The translations under genes were made by a program, and so were the position numbers. From Thalassospira lohafexi (GTDB lineage Bacteria; Pseudomonadota; Alphaproteobacteria; Rhodospirillales; Thalassospiraceae), in NCBI RefSeq assembly GCF_002844275.1, contig NZ_NXGX01000003.1, positions 291,549-355,548 of the forward strand: 64,000 bases of DNA. The letters run 5' to 3'. Below, one piece after another: positions 44,453 through 53,128 of this stretch; positions within the stretch are counted from its first letter, which is position 1; every line of letters begins with the position of its first letter. The notes below the pieces were generated by a model. That model saw only the letters and a list, made by a program, of their open reading frames with translations, did no database searches and had not been told where the DNA came from.

Positions 44453-45391
44453 TTAGGGCGATCCGAGGGCACCGGACCCCATCGCAGCTTCGCGCAAGAC
44501 CCAATCGCGAAAGGCGCGGGCTTCTGGCCGGTCCAGCCGGTTCTCCGGCGTGATCAGGTAGTAAGCACCATCACTTTGCAAGGTCGCGTCACAGACGATT
44601 TCAAGCCCACCCTCGGCCAACGGCCCTTCGATCAGGACACGCGGCAAAAGCGCCAAGCCCATGCCCGCCTTGGCGGCCTCAATCAGCATAAAGAAATGCT
44701 CAAACCCCGGTCCCGGCGCCCCGGTGATGGCAACCCCATGCGCCAATCCCCAATCATGCCACGCCTTGGGCCGGGTGGTATGGACCAACCGTGGATGATC
44801 GGAAATCAGGGCTGCAAGGTCGCCTTTCCGATCCGGCGTGACATATCCCGGTTTGGCGACAACCACCTGAATTTCATCAAGAATCTTATCAGATTTCAGC
44901 CCCGGCCAAGTCCCATTGCCAAAATACAGCCCAACATCCAAAAGCCGACTGCCAAGCTCGGGGCTGCGGTCCGGGGTGGCGAAATTAAGCGCCAGGGTTT
45001 CGATCACCGGGCGAATATCCGGATATTCGTTTTGAAAGCGGTTTAATCGTGGGATCAGCCACGCACTGGCGATGGTATGCAATGCCCCGATCACCAGTTT
45101 ACGTTCCCCCGTCCCATGGGTGACCAGATCAAGGGTTGCGGCTTCAATCTCGTCGAGCGCCCTTCGCAATGTCGGTAAATAGGCCCGTCCAGCATCCCGC
45201 AAAGTAAGTTTCGGCCCATTACGATCAAACAGCGCCATGCCAAGGCTGGCCTCAAGGTTGGCGACCTGCTGACTGACAGCCCCGGCTGTCACCGATAATT
45301 CATGCGCCGCACGGGCAAAACTGCCCAACCGGGCGGCTGCCTCAAACGCGCGCAGCGCATTGAGCGGCGGGGTGGTCGGACGCAGCGCCAT
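44453..45391 (-). CDS. LysR-family transcriptional regulator (GcvA-like)
   Basis: A 312-residue regulator. PPLNALRAFEAAARLGSFARAAHELSVTAGAVSQQVANLEASLGMALF is split here into its recognisable parts (PPLNALRAFEAAARLG and TAGAVSQQVANLEA), the GcvA pattern. The effector domain follows. It is divergent from a VOC-family gene with a gap of 110 bp, which it probably regulates. Confidence 0.9.
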   Translation of the reverse strand: MALRPTTPPLNALRAFEAAARLGSFARAAHELSVTAGAVSQQVANLEASLGMALFDRNGPKLTLRDAGRAYLPTLRRALDEIEAATLDLVTHGTGERKLVIGALHTIASAWLIPRLNRFQNEYPDIRPVIETLALNFATPDRSPELGSRLLDVGLYFGNGTWPGLKSDKILDEIQVVVAKPGYVTPDRKGDLAALISDHPRLVHTTRPKAWHDWGLAHGVAITGAPGPGFEHFFMLIEAAKAGMGLALLPRVLIEGPLAEGGLEIVCDATLQSDGAYYLITPENRLDRPEARAFRDWVLREAAMGSGALGSP

Positions 45392-45501
45392 ATCAATAGA
45401 TTTCCTGATGCTAAATGCAGAACTTCTGATTTTACCGGCAGTATTATGCTGGTTTAGACTGTTTCAAACAACACAGCATTAGATAATCTTAGGAGAATCC
45501 C

Positions 45502-45921
45502 ATGTCCTTACCCCCGTTCCATCTGGCCTTCCCGATCAAATCCATCGCCGACACCCGCGCGTTTTACATTGATATACTGGGCTGTGACGAAGGTCGCTCG
45601 ACCGAGGCGTGGATTGATTTTGATTTCTTTGGTCATCAGCTGTCCGCCCATGTCCGGTCTGAGGCCGGGCAAAACGCCGGGTCGGGCACGGTCGATGGCG
45701 ATGCGGTGCCAATCCCGCATTTTGGCGCGGTTCTGGAATGGGACGTCTGGCATGGTCTGGCCGAGCGCCTGAAAAACGCCGGGGTAACATTCCTGCTGGA
45801 ACCGAAAATCCGCTTTGCCGGTGAACCGGGCGAGCAGGGGACGTTTTTTGTTGAGGACCCGGCGGGAAATGGCGTGGAATTCAAAACATTCCGCGACCCG
45901 GCGATGATCTTTGCCCATTGA
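45502..45921 (+). CDS. VOC-family (glyoxalase-like) protein
   Basis: A 139-residue protein with the vicinal-oxygen-chelate fold: FHLAFPIKSIADTRAFYIDILGCDEG, then WIDFDFFGHQLSAH, with the C-terminal FFVEDPAGNGVEFKTF containing a metal-ligand Glu. The likely role is a lyase or dioxygenase-type reaction on a small organic substrate; the specific substrate is unknown. AGGAGA precedes ATG 45502. It is divergent from a LysR gene. Confidence 0.87.
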   Translation: MSLPPFHLAFPIKSIADTRAFYIDILGCDEGRSTEAWIDFDFFGHQLSAHVRSEAGQNAGSGTVDGDAVPIPHFGAVLEWDVWHGLAERLKNAGVTFLLEPKIRFAGEPGEQGTFFVEDPAGNGVEFKTFRDPAMIFAH

Positions 45922-46104
45922 TCTCGGGGGACGGTACAATCATCGAGGCATCCCCACGCCGAACGGTTGACCAACGTCCTTAACTGCTGCCATCAATAGA
46001 CGTGCTGGAAAACACACCGGAACGCTTTGCGATCTGGCGCGTTTATATTGATGGACCCCCAAAAACCGGCACCCTCATTTGTCACCGCATCAGGAGAAAG
46101 CCCC

Positions 46105-47052
46105 ATGCCAACCAATACTGCCGCGCCCAATATCCTTATTTCCGCCGCGGGCGAAGACGCCGATTGGAAAAAGGCGCTGGTTGAACGGCTGCCTGATGCC
46201 AATATCGTCACGGGCGACGACAATTACGATTCCGCAACGATTGACTTTGCCCTGTTCTGGAAACAGCCGCAGGGACTGATCAAAAACCTGACCAACCTTA
46301 AAGCGATCTTTTCGCTGGGGGCCGGGGTCGATCATGTTGTCTCATCGCCAAGTCTGCCGAAAAACATCCCGGTCATCCGGCTTGAAGATGCGGGGATGGC
46401 CGATCAGATGGTGCAATATCATCTGTATGCGGCCCTTCATTTCATGCGTGATTTTGATGTCTATAGCGCCCAGCAGGCCAAGGCCAACTGGACCCAGCAT
46501 GACGTCGCACGCATTTCAAAATGCCGGGTTGGTGTCATGGGGCTGGGCGCCCTGGGCGCGGCCGTTGCCACCGCGCTTTCGAACCTTGGCTTTGGCGTTT
46601 CAGGTTGGAGCCGCTCGATGAAGGCGATTGAGGGCATCACCACCTTTGCCGGTGAGGATGCCTTTGACGAATTTCTGGGCGAGGCCGATATTCTGATCTG
46701 CCTTCTGCCGCGCACGCCGGAAACCGAGGGATTGCTTAACAGCGAAACCCTGTCGCATCTGCCAAAGGGGGCTGCGATCATTAATGCCGCACGCGGTGCG
46801 ATGATCAATGAGGCCGACTTGCTGCGTGCGATTGATACAGGGCATCTGCGCGGTGCGTTTTTGGATGTTGCCGTTACCGAGCCGCTGCCCGAAAGTCATC
46901 CGTTCTGGGATCATCCGAAAATCCGCATCACCCCGCATATTGCCGCGGCGACCCGGGTTGAGGAATCGGCCGATCAGATTGCGCAAAACATTGATCGCAT
47001 GGCACGTGGTGAGACGCCAACCGGCCTTGTCGATCGTCAAAGTGGCTACTAA
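46105..47052 (+). CDS. ghrA: Glyoxylate/hydroxypyruvate reductase A-type 2-hydroxyacid dehydrogenase
   Basis: A 315-residue NAD(P)H-dependent dehydrogenase. The Rossmann motif VGVMGLGALGAAVATALSNLG begins near residue 139. The catalytic Arg lies in INAARGAMINEADL, Glu in DVAVTEPLP and His in PHIAAATR. FSLGAGVDHV is a GhrA-like N-terminal marker. It reduces glyoxylate or hydroxypyruvate. The ATG at 46105 has AGGAGA upstream; the upstream extension of the frame has no family similarity. A strong terminator follows. Confidence 0.9.
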   Translation: MPTNTAAPNILISAAGEDADWKKALVERLPDANIVTGDDNYDSATIDFALFWKQPQGLIKNLTNLKAIFSLGAGVDHVVSSPSLPKNIPVIRLEDAGMADQMVQYHLYAALHFMRDFDVYSAQQAKANWTQHDVARISKCRVGVMGLGALGAAVATALSNLGFGVSGWSRSMKAIEGITTFAGEDAFDEFLGEADILICLLPRTPETEGLLNSETLSHLPKGAAIINAARGAMINEADLLRAIDTGHLRGAFLDVAVTEPLPESHPFWDHPKIRITPHIAAATRVEESADQIAQNIDRMARGETPTGLVDRQSGY

Positions 47053-47078
47053 ACGCGCGGATAGATGAATTGACTTGC

Positions 47079-47122
47079 CGGGCGGGGTGCTTTCTGGGAA
47101 GAAACAGCACCCCGCCCGTTTT
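47079..47122 (+). terminator. Rho-independent terminator after ghrA
   Basis: Thirteen-base arms (CGGGCGGGGTGCT at 47079-47091 and AGCACCCCGCCCG at 47106-47118) with a 14-nt loop, followed by TTTT. Confidence 0.88.
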
Positions 47123-47139
47123 ACCTCATAGGACACCCC

Positions 47140-47649
47140 ATGTCGGCCAAAACCTTTGTCGCCCTTCGTGTTGACTGCGATGCCCAGACGGCTTTTGACG
47201 TGTTTACCAACGAGATTGATCTTTGGTGGAAGCAAGGCCCGCGCAACCGGCTGATTGGCAATCGCCCCGGCGTCATGCAATTTGGCGAGCGCGATAATGG
47301 CACGCGGTTTTTACAGGAAGTCGATAAACGTCGTCCCGATTTCGTGGTCGAGGCGGGCAAAGTGATCCATTGGGACCCGGCCAAACGGCTGGCATTTGAA
47401 TGGCGCTGGCCAACAGCAGACCGCAAAGAACCTGTCACCCATGTTGATATCCGCTTTGCGCAATCTGGTGACGCCACGCGCCTGACCCTGACCCATAGCG
47501 GGCTTGAGGCATTATCCGCGGCCCACCCGGCACGCAATGGCCTGAATGACAACCGGTTCAAGCCAATGATGACCCATTACTGGCAAGCCCATCTGGTTTC
47601 ATTGCGAAATCGCATCAAACAGCTTTCCGCCCATGAAGGCCCGGCGTAA
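47140..47649 (+). CDS. SRPBCC-domain protein (AHSA1-like)
   Basis: A 169-residue helix-grip protein: VALRVDCDAQTAFDVFTNEIDLWWKQGP, then ERDNGTRFLQEVDKRRP and KVIHWDPAKRLAFEWRWP. The C-terminal part contains LTHSGLEALSAAHPARNG. It may bind a small ligand; function is unknown. It converges with a LysR gene whose stop codon is 10 bp away. Confidence 0.82.
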   Translation: MSAKTFVALRVDCDAQTAFDVFTNEIDLWWKQGPRNRLIGNRPGVMQFGERDNGTRFLQEVDKRRPDFVVEAGKVIHWDPAKRLAFEWRWPTADRKEPVTHVDIRFAQSGDATRLTLTHSGLEALSAAHPARNGLNDNRFKPMMTHYWQAHLVSLRNRIKQLSAHEGPA

Positions 47650-47659
47650 TCTTTGTGGG

Positions 47660-48565
47660 TTAGATATCCGCCTCGGCCAGAATATTGGCCACCCAATCGA
47701 CAAACACCCGCACCCTGACTGAAAGCTGACGGTTTTGCGGATACAGGATGCTGACCGGCATCGGATCGGGCGGAAATTCGGGCAGGATATCCACCAACCG
47801 CCCGGCTTTAAGATCATCAGCAACCCGATAGCGCGGCACCTGAACCAAACCAAGCCCGGCATAGGCGCACGCCGCATAGCTATCCGCGCTGGTGACCGAA
47901 ATGCTGGCCGGAAGCATCATCTGGCGCACCGTGCCATTGACTGTGAAATCAAGCGGGATCGGCTTGTCATCGGCACCTGACAGAAAGCACACCATCGTAT
48001 GGCCCTGGGTTTTCAGGTCTTCAAGCGTTTCGGGCATGCCCGTGCGGGCGATATAATCCGGGCTGGCAACGGTTGCCTCACGCAAGATGGCAAGCCGTCG
48101 TGCAATCATTGACGAATCTGACAATCCGCCACTGCGCACCACGCAATCAAATCCCTCATGCACCAGATCGACAAACCGGTCACCGTCACTAATCATCAGA
48201 TCGATACAGGGATAGCGTTCCAGAAACTCCGGCAGACGCGGAATGATAAATTTGCGCGCCAGCGTGCCTTGTAAATTCACCCGCAAAAGCCCGCGCGGAT
48301 CCGTCCGGCGAAAGATACCATCGGCTTCTTCAAGCTCGGCCAGAATATCGACACACCGCCGGTAATAGGCCTCGCCATCGAGTGTCGGCACCACGGTGCG
48401 CGTCGTACGATCAAGCAACCGGGTCCGCAGACGCGCTTCAAGGCGCTGGATAGAATTGGTCATGGTCGCACGCGGGATCAAAAGATCCCCGGCCGCCTTG
48501 GTAAAGCTTTTGCGCTCCACCACCCGGACGAAATTGCGCATTTCCTCAAACCGGTCCATCGCCAT
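47660..48565 (-). CDS. LysR-family transcriptional regulator
   Basis: A 301-residue regulator of the large LysR group with a DsdC/CrgA-like N terminus: DRFEEMRNFVRVVERKSFTKAA and IPRATMTNSIQRLEARLRTRLL, then a LysR substrate domain. It is divergent from an SDR gene, so control of that gene is likely. Two TTCGAA-containing motifs lie in the shared promoter region. Two adjacent ATG codons (48565, 48559) are possible starts. Confidence 0.92.
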   Translation of the reverse strand: MAMDRFEEMRNFVRVVERKSFTKAAGDLLIPRATMTNSIQRLEARLRTRLLDRTTRTVVPTLDGEAYYRRCVDILAELEEADGIFRRTDPRGLLRVNLQGTLARKFIIPRLPEFLERYPCIDLMISDGDRFVDLVHEGFDCVVRSGGLSDSSMIARRLAILREATVASPDYIARTGMPETLEDLKTQGHTMVCFLSGADDKPIPLDFTVNGTVRQMMLPASISVTSADSYAACAYAGLGLVQVPRYRVADDLKAGRLVDILPEFPPDPMPVSILYPQNRQLSVRVRVFVDWVANILAEADI

Positions 48566-48582
48566 GTCTCATTGTTATCAAA

Positions 48583-48603
48583 ATTCGAACAGTCAATTCG
48601 AAT
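48583..48603. promoter_or_regulatory. Twin ATTCGAA motifs in the LysR/SDR promoter region
   Basis: ATTCGAA at 48583-48589 and ATTCGAAT at 48596-48603, 13 bp apart. They lie between the divergent LysR and SDR genes and 18 bp upstream of the LysR start. Likely LysR-type operator half-sites; inference. Confidence 0.45.
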
Positions 48604-48683
48604 ATAGCGCAATTATCCCAAATGTCATCTCGGTCATAGTGAGCCCATCGCGCTTACATGCACATCCACCAAGGAGAAATTTC

Positions 48684-49424
48684 ATGTCTGCCATGGAAAA
48701 CAGAACCGCCATCATCACCGGCGCATCACGCGGCATTGGTGTCGCCCTTGCCAAACGATTGGCCGCAGATGGCTTTGCTGTCGTGATCAATTACGCCAAT
48801 TCTGCCGCCGCCGCCGAAGAATTGGCCGAAAGCCTGAAATCTGATGGGCACAAGGCCCTCGCGGTGAAGGCCGATATCGCCCGACCAGACGCCGTCACCG
48901 CCCTGTTTGACAAAACCATTGCCGAATTTGGCGGGGTGGATGTCATTGTCAATAATGCTGGTGTGATGACCACACAGCCGATTGCCGAGATGAGTGACGC
49001 AACCTTTGATGCGATGATGGACATCAATGTACGCGGCACATTCAACATGCTCCGCGAAGGGGCGAAACACCTGCGCGATCATGGCCGGGTGATCAATTTT
49101 TCAACCACGGCCCTTCATCTGAAATTGCCGGGCTATGCGGTCTATAACGCCACCAAGGCGGCGGTTGAGGCCATGACAGCGGTCTATGCCAAGGAACTGC
49201 GCGGCCGTCAGATCACGGTCAATGCTGTGGCCCCGGGCCCGGTTGCAACCGAACTGTTCCTGAATGGCAAAACCGATGAGCAAATCGCCCAGTTTTCCAA
49301 AATGCCCCCACTTGAACGACTTGGACAGCCCGACGATATCGCCGGGGTGGTTTCCTTCCTGGCTGGGAAGGACTCTGGCTGGGTTGATGGTCAAACCCTG
49401 CGCGCCAATGGTGGGTTGGCGTAA
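48684..49424 (+). CDS. Short-chain dehydrogenase/reductase
   Basis: A 246-residue classical SDR. The cofactor motif AIITGASRGIGVALAKRLA is near residue 10, NNAGVM follows near residue 90, and the catalytic YxxxK is seen in PGYAVYNATKAAVEAM. The C-terminal VNAVAPGPVATELF is typical. Substrate is unknown. ATG 48684 has AAGGAG upstream. It is divergent from a LysR gene. Confidence 0.92.
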   Translation: MSAMENRTAIITGASRGIGVALAKRLAADGFAVVINYANSAAAAEELAESLKSDGHKALAVKADIARPDAVTALFDKTIAEFGGVDVIVNNAGVMTTQPIAEMSDATFDAMMDINVRGTFNMLREGAKHLRDHGRVINFSTTALHLKLPGYAVYNATKAAVEAMTAVYAKELRGRQITVNAVAPGPVATELFLNGKTDEQIAQFSKMPPLERLGQPDDIAGVVSFLAGKDSGWVDGQTLRANGGLA

Positions 49425-49705
49425 CTCAAACATCGCCTACCCCTGAAACCGGTCTGGCATCAGGTTATCGCAGGTGATTTCCCCCACCCCCGCACCTGCG
49501 TTTGGTCTGATGCCCGATTTGGTTGAATGCTGGGCCGTTATGATGCCGCCGCGTGGTTTCACCGGCGGCATCATTGCTGTTTTAACCAAGCCCCCATCGC
49601 GAAAAACGATATCAAATATCCTGTTGTATCTGTCCATTGACCGGGTTTTGCAGCATGATGGCCCGCAAACACCCGCACCAGACGCCACCACCCAAGAGAA
49701 CCCCG
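49425..49705. other. Intergenic stretch between the SDR and GNAT genes
   Basis: About 280 bases. Open frames occur on both strands, but none shows codon pattern, ribosome-binding site or family motif that would support a gene. No terminator with a clear T-run was seen. Confidence 0.4.
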
Positions 49706-50209
49706 ATGATCAACAGCCCCACGCCGACCGAAATCACTTTCCGACCGGCCACCCGCGATGATCTGCCCGCCATCGTTGCGCTTCTGGCCGATGACGAAAA
49801 GGGCAAAACCCGCGAAGAATGCACCGATCCTTTACCCGATGCCTATTACGCCGCCTTTGACGCCATGACATCGCAATCGACCGCAGCCCTGCCCAACCAG
49901 TACCTTCTGGCCTGCCAAGGCGATGATATTGTTGGATGTTTGCAGTTAACCCTGATTGCCGGATTGTCGCGACGCGGGCAATTGCGTGCGCAGATCGAAG
50001 GGGTGCGGGTATCAAGCCGCCATCGCGGTCAAAAGATCGGTGAAAAGCTGATTTTAGAATCTATTTCGATATCGAAATTACTTGGCGCTGTCCTGATACA
50101 GTTCACCACCGATAAAACCCGTAAGGATGCCCATCGGTTTTATGAACGGCTTGGCTTTGTTGCCAGCCACGAAGGCATGAAAATGGCGCTCGACCCGGCG
50201 TCATCATAA
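49706..50209 (+). CDS. GNAT-family N-acetyltransferase
   Basis: A 167-residue acetyltransferase. TFRPATRDDLPAIVALLADDE is the N-terminal motif, and IEGVRVSSRHRGQKIGEKLI contains the acetyl-CoA loop. LIQFTTDKTRKDAHRFYERLGFVASHEGM is typical of the aminoglycoside/amine-type GNAT group. Substrate is unknown. ATG 49706 has AAGAGAA upstream and was chosen over an earlier in-frame start at 49637 that lacks similarity. Confidence 0.85.
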   Translation: MINSPTPTEITFRPATRDDLPAIVALLADDEKGKTREECTDPLPDAYYAAFDAMTSQSTAALPNQYLLACQGDDIVGCLQLTLIAGLSRRGQLRAQIEGVRVSSRHRGQKIGEKLILESISISKLLGAVLIQFTTDKTRKDAHRFYERLGFVASHEGMKMALDPASS

Positions 50210-50319
50210 AAATATCATCCCAAAACTGATCGATTTTGCCTTTGTCCAACCATGTTGTTGGTCAAATCTGGTAGTCTGACCATGACGATCTTGGTAAAAC
50301 ACACAGACGGAGGTTCACC

Positions 50320-50613
50320 ATGAATTTATCCGACTTGCAGGAAATGGCCCGTAATCGCGGATTTTCCCATGTTTTCAGTGCATCGGGCGCCCTTGTCACA
50401 TGTGACGGGAAACAGGCGAAGTATCATGCCGATGACCTGACCATCATCGATTCCAGATCCGTCGATGCCGGCACCGATCCCGGTGATGATGCCACCCTTT
50501 ACATGATCGAGGCCAATGACGGCACACGCGGCATGCTGATTGTCCCTGACAGCTTCCACACCGATGCCGACAAGGCGGATCTGATCGATCATTTACGGCG
50601 AAAGCATTCCTGA
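50320..50613 (+). CDS. Small unrecognised protein, first tandem paralogue
   Basis: A 97-residue soluble protein with no signal peptide. Its second half (TDPGDDATLYMIEANDGT, then a hydrophobic strand and a C-terminal helix LIDHLRRKHS) is nearly the same as in the next gene. ATG 50320 has GGAGG upstream. It faintly resembles short proteins often labelled phosphoribosylpyrophosphate synthetase by mistake in Bacteroidetes; I make no functional claim. Confidence 0.7.
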   Translation: MNLSDLQEMARNRGFSHVFSASGALVTCDGKQAKYHADDLTIIDSRSVDAGTDPGDDATLYMIEANDGTRGMLIVPDSFHTDADKADLIDHLRRKHS

Positions 50614-50681
50614 TCTCTGGAACAAGTTGTCTGGTCTGGCGTTTTCTCTATATCGAACAAATTGCGTTTCAGGAGGACCAA

Positions 50682-50987
50682 ATGACCTTGGCTGATCTTC
50701 AGGCAAATGCCAAAGAACACGGTTTCGAACATCATTTCATGTGTGAAGACGATGGTGCACGCAGCGACGGCACCGGCCACCTTTACCAACCTCATGAATT
50801 ACGTCTGGTGCATTCCAACAGCACCGATAACGGCACCGATCCCGGCGATGACGCCACCCTTTACATGATCGAGGCCAATGACGGCACCAAAGGCGTGATG
50901 ATCATCCCCAACAGCTTCCACGCTGATCCGCAAGAAGCCCGTTTGATTGATGTTCTGCGTAAAAATCGACAGGAAAACGCCTCGTAA
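50682..50987 (+). CDS. Small unrecognised protein, second tandem paralogue
   Basis: A 101-residue paralogue of the preceding gene. Both share the opening helix (L-x-D-L-Q followed by an H at residue ~16) and the core TDPGDDATLYMIEANDGT, then a strand and SFH. The first part differs (MCEDDGARSDGTG). CAGGAGG precedes ATG 50682. Its own ribosome-binding site and 68-bp spacing suggest co-transcription with the first copy. Function unknown. Confidence 0.7.
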   Translation: MTLADLQANAKEHGFEHHFMCEDDGARSDGTGHLYQPHELRLVHSNSTDNGTDPGDDATLYMIEANDGTKGVMIIPNSFHADPQEARLIDVLRKNRQENAS

Positions 50988-51020
50988 CCTTAAGAAATGG
51001 TCACAAGGCTCACGATCTTG

Positions 51021-51079
51021 TGTCACCGCGACAGCGTGCAATTTCGCAAAATGAACACAAATAAACACCTGTCGCGACA
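51021..51079. promoter_or_regulatory. TGTC...GACA motifs upstream of the methyltransferase gene
   Basis: TGTC-N5-GACA (51021-51033) and the perfect palindrome TGTCGCGACA (51070-51079) lie 70-130 bp upstream of ATG 51150. No regulator is obvious nearby. Weak call. Confidence 0.25.
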
Positions 51080-51149
51080 TAAAAGGTCAATAGCTAAGGC
51101 TCAGGACCTAGACTAACCATAAACACACCGTATCGAGGCAGACACGCAC

Positions 51150-51737
51150 ATGTCGGATCTTTTGCCGTTTTTTCGGGCCTGGGTAACCGATCCCAGACGG
51201 GTTTCGGCCATTTCGCCATCCAGCCCCGCACTCGCGCAGTTGATCACATCCGAAGTCGTCCCCGGTCAAGGCCCGGTTCTTGAACTGGGGCCGGGCACCG
51301 GGGTCTTTACCCGTGAGCTGCTTAAACGCGGACTACCCGAAAATGATCTGACCCTGATCGAAGCGGGACCGTATTTTTCCCGTCTGTTGTCGGACCGTCA
51401 TCCCGATGCCCGCATCTTACAAATGGATGCCACCCGGCTGGCAAAGGCCGGTCTTTATGCCCCTAGCACGCTTGCCACCGTCATTAGCGGCCTGCCGCTT
51501 TTGTCGATGAAACCGCGCCAGATCATGGGAATACTGACCGGTACTTTTGGTTATTTGCGCGATGATGGTGCGTTTTACCAGTTCACTTATGGCCCGCGCT
51601 GTCCCGTCCCCTCGGCCATTCTCGGTCGTCTTGGTTTGCGCGCCACGCGCATTGGAACCACCGTGCGCAACATGCCGCCCTCATCAGTTTACAAGATTGA
51701 ACGGCTTCAGCGCGCCCGCGCCTTGCAATCTGCATAA
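51150..51737 (+). CDS. PmtA-like phospholipid N-methyltransferase
   Basis: A 195-residue class-I SAM methyltransferase. VLELGPGTGVFTRELLKRG (motif I) is near residue 42, and MDATRL and ISGLPLLSM follow. The length and the GLPLLSM signature resemble the rhizobial PmtA group, which methylates phosphatidylethanolamine towards phosphatidylcholine, and the closely related KsgA-like enzymes. The lipid substrate is inference. No operon partner is evident. Confidence 0.78.
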   Translation: MSDLLPFFRAWVTDPRRVSAISPSSPALAQLITSEVVPGQGPVLELGPGTGVFTRELLKRGLPENDLTLIEAGPYFSRLLSDRHPDARILQMDATRLAKAGLYAPSTLATVISGLPLLSMKPRQIMGILTGTFGYLRDDGAFYQFTYGPRCPVPSAILGRLGLRATRIGTTVRNMPPSSVYKIERLQRARALQSA

Positions 51738-51853
51738 GCGTTATATTTCATTCACTTAACAATCAAAAACGCCCCAGAACCCAACGGGTTTAACATCGGG
51801 TGGCGCATTTTGCGCGCATATCACCCTTGACAGAGCTTCTTCTGATATAGATA

Positions 51854-51868
51854 GTTCGGTAACTGAAC
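51854..51868. promoter_or_regulatory. Probable ROK-regulator operator
   Basis: GTTCGGTAACTGAAC, an imperfect palindrome with 12 of 15 symmetric positions, followed by CGAA. It lies 45 bp upstream of the ROK gene start, in an AT-rich promoter region. TTCG...CGAA spacing is reminiscent of NagC/Mlc-type sites. Confidence 0.4.
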
Positions 51869-51913
51869 GAATTAAATAAACCAAACAATAATCAGATCAA
51901 TCAGGAGAGGTCG

Positions 51914-53128
51914 GTGAGCGAATCCTTGCGCATTTCCCGGAAGTTTTCCCAACGTGCCGTGATGGAGGTCATCGTCCAGAATGGCCCGATTTCACGCGCA
52001 TCCATCGCCAAACAAACCGGGCTTTCCAAACAAACAATTTCGGAAATCGTCCGTCAGCTTGAAGAAGCCGGCTGGGTACAGGAAACCGGGCGCACCACCG
52101 GCCATGTCGGACGTACCGCTGTTACCTATGAATTGATCCCCGATGCGGCCTTTATCGCCGCTGTGGACCTTGGCGGGACAAAGGTCCAGGTCGCCATTGC
52201 CGATCTCGCCTGTCAGGTTTTTGCCGAACAAGTCGCCCAAACCGATCCGCGTGGCGGACAGCATCTGATTGATCAGATTGCCGAGCTGTGCTGGCAGGCC
52301 GCCGATTCCCAGAAGATCGATCGCAACCGCATTCGCCTTGCGGTCATTGGCGTACCAGGTGCCCCCGACCCCAAGAGTGGCAAGGTGTTGCTCGCCCCCA
52401 ATATTGCCGGATTTGAGGACATGGATGTCTTTAGCGCCTTTGAAAAGGCGTTCGGCTTTGATGTCATGCTTGAAAATGACGTCAATCTGGCGGTTCTTGG
52501 TGAAAACTGGCTCGGCGAAGGTCAGGGGATTGATAATCTGGCCTTTATCGCGCTTGGCACCGGCATTGGCAGTGGCCTGATGGTCAATGGTGAACTGGTA
52601 CGTGGGGCGGGAAACGCCGCCGGTGAACTGGGTTTCCTGCCATTTGGCGCCGATCCGTTCGATACGGAATCCATTCGGGCGGGGGCCTATGAACGCATTG
52701 TTGCCTCTGTCGGCATGATGCAGCGTTACACGGCCCTGACCGGGCGCGATGTCAAAGTCCCGGCGATCTTTGATGCCGCCAATGACGGCGAAGATGCTGC
52801 CAATCAGGTTCTTGATGAAACGGCTCGCTACCTTGCATTCGGGGTCGGTGCGATCACAGCCATCGCCAACCCGGAAAAAATTATCATTGGCGGATCAATT
52901 GGCAACCGCCCGGAAATGATTGCCCGCACGCAAAAATTCCTGCCGCAAATCATGCCCCAACCCATCACAATCGTGCCCAGCAGCCTGCATCAGCGTGCGG
53001 CCATCGTCGGTGCCGCCGCCATCGGACTTGGTCATCTGCATAACACCTTTTTCGGGGCGGATGCCCCCGACGGGCGCATTTCCCTGCCGCCTGCCAGCAG
53101 TGTTTCCCTTAAGGGGGCAAGCACATGA
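51914..53128 (+). CDS. ROK-family transcriptional regulator
   Basis: A 404-residue NagC/XylR-type repressor. N-terminal winged helix (RAVMEVIVQNGPISRASIAKQ and LSKQTISEIVRQLEEAGWV), then a ROK sugar-kinase-like domain with AVDLGGTKVQVAIADL and ALGTGIGSGLMVNGELVRG. The family's CxCGxxGC zinc site is not visible; the equivalent region reads GELGFLPFGADPFD. GTG start 51914 has AGGAGAGG upstream. It overlaps the following M20 gene by 4 nt (ATGA) and heads the operon it presumably controls. Confidence 0.9.
   Translation: MSESLRISRKFSQRAVMEVIVQNGPISRASIAKQTGLSKQTISEIVRQLEEAGWVQETGRTTGHVGRTAVTYELIPDAAFIAAVDLGGTKVQVAIADLACQVFAEQVAQTDPRGGQHLIDQIAELCWQAADSQKIDRNRIRLAVIGVPGAPDPKSGKVLLAPNIAGFEDMDVFSAFEKAFGFDVMLENDVNLAVLGENWLGEGQGIDNLAFIALGTGIGSGLMVNGELVRGAGNAAGELGFLPFGADPFDTESIRAGAYERIVASVGMMQRYTALTGRDVKVPAIFDAANDGEDAANQVLDETARYLAFGVGAITAIANPEKIIIGGSIGNRPEMIARTQKFLPQIMPQPITIVPSSLHQRAAIVGAAAIGLGHLHNTFFGADAPDGRISLPPASSVSLKGAST

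Noticed and set aside
49437..49761. Short frames on both strands between the SDR and GNAT genes
   Set aside because: No ribosome-binding site, no domain and the two strands contradict each other.
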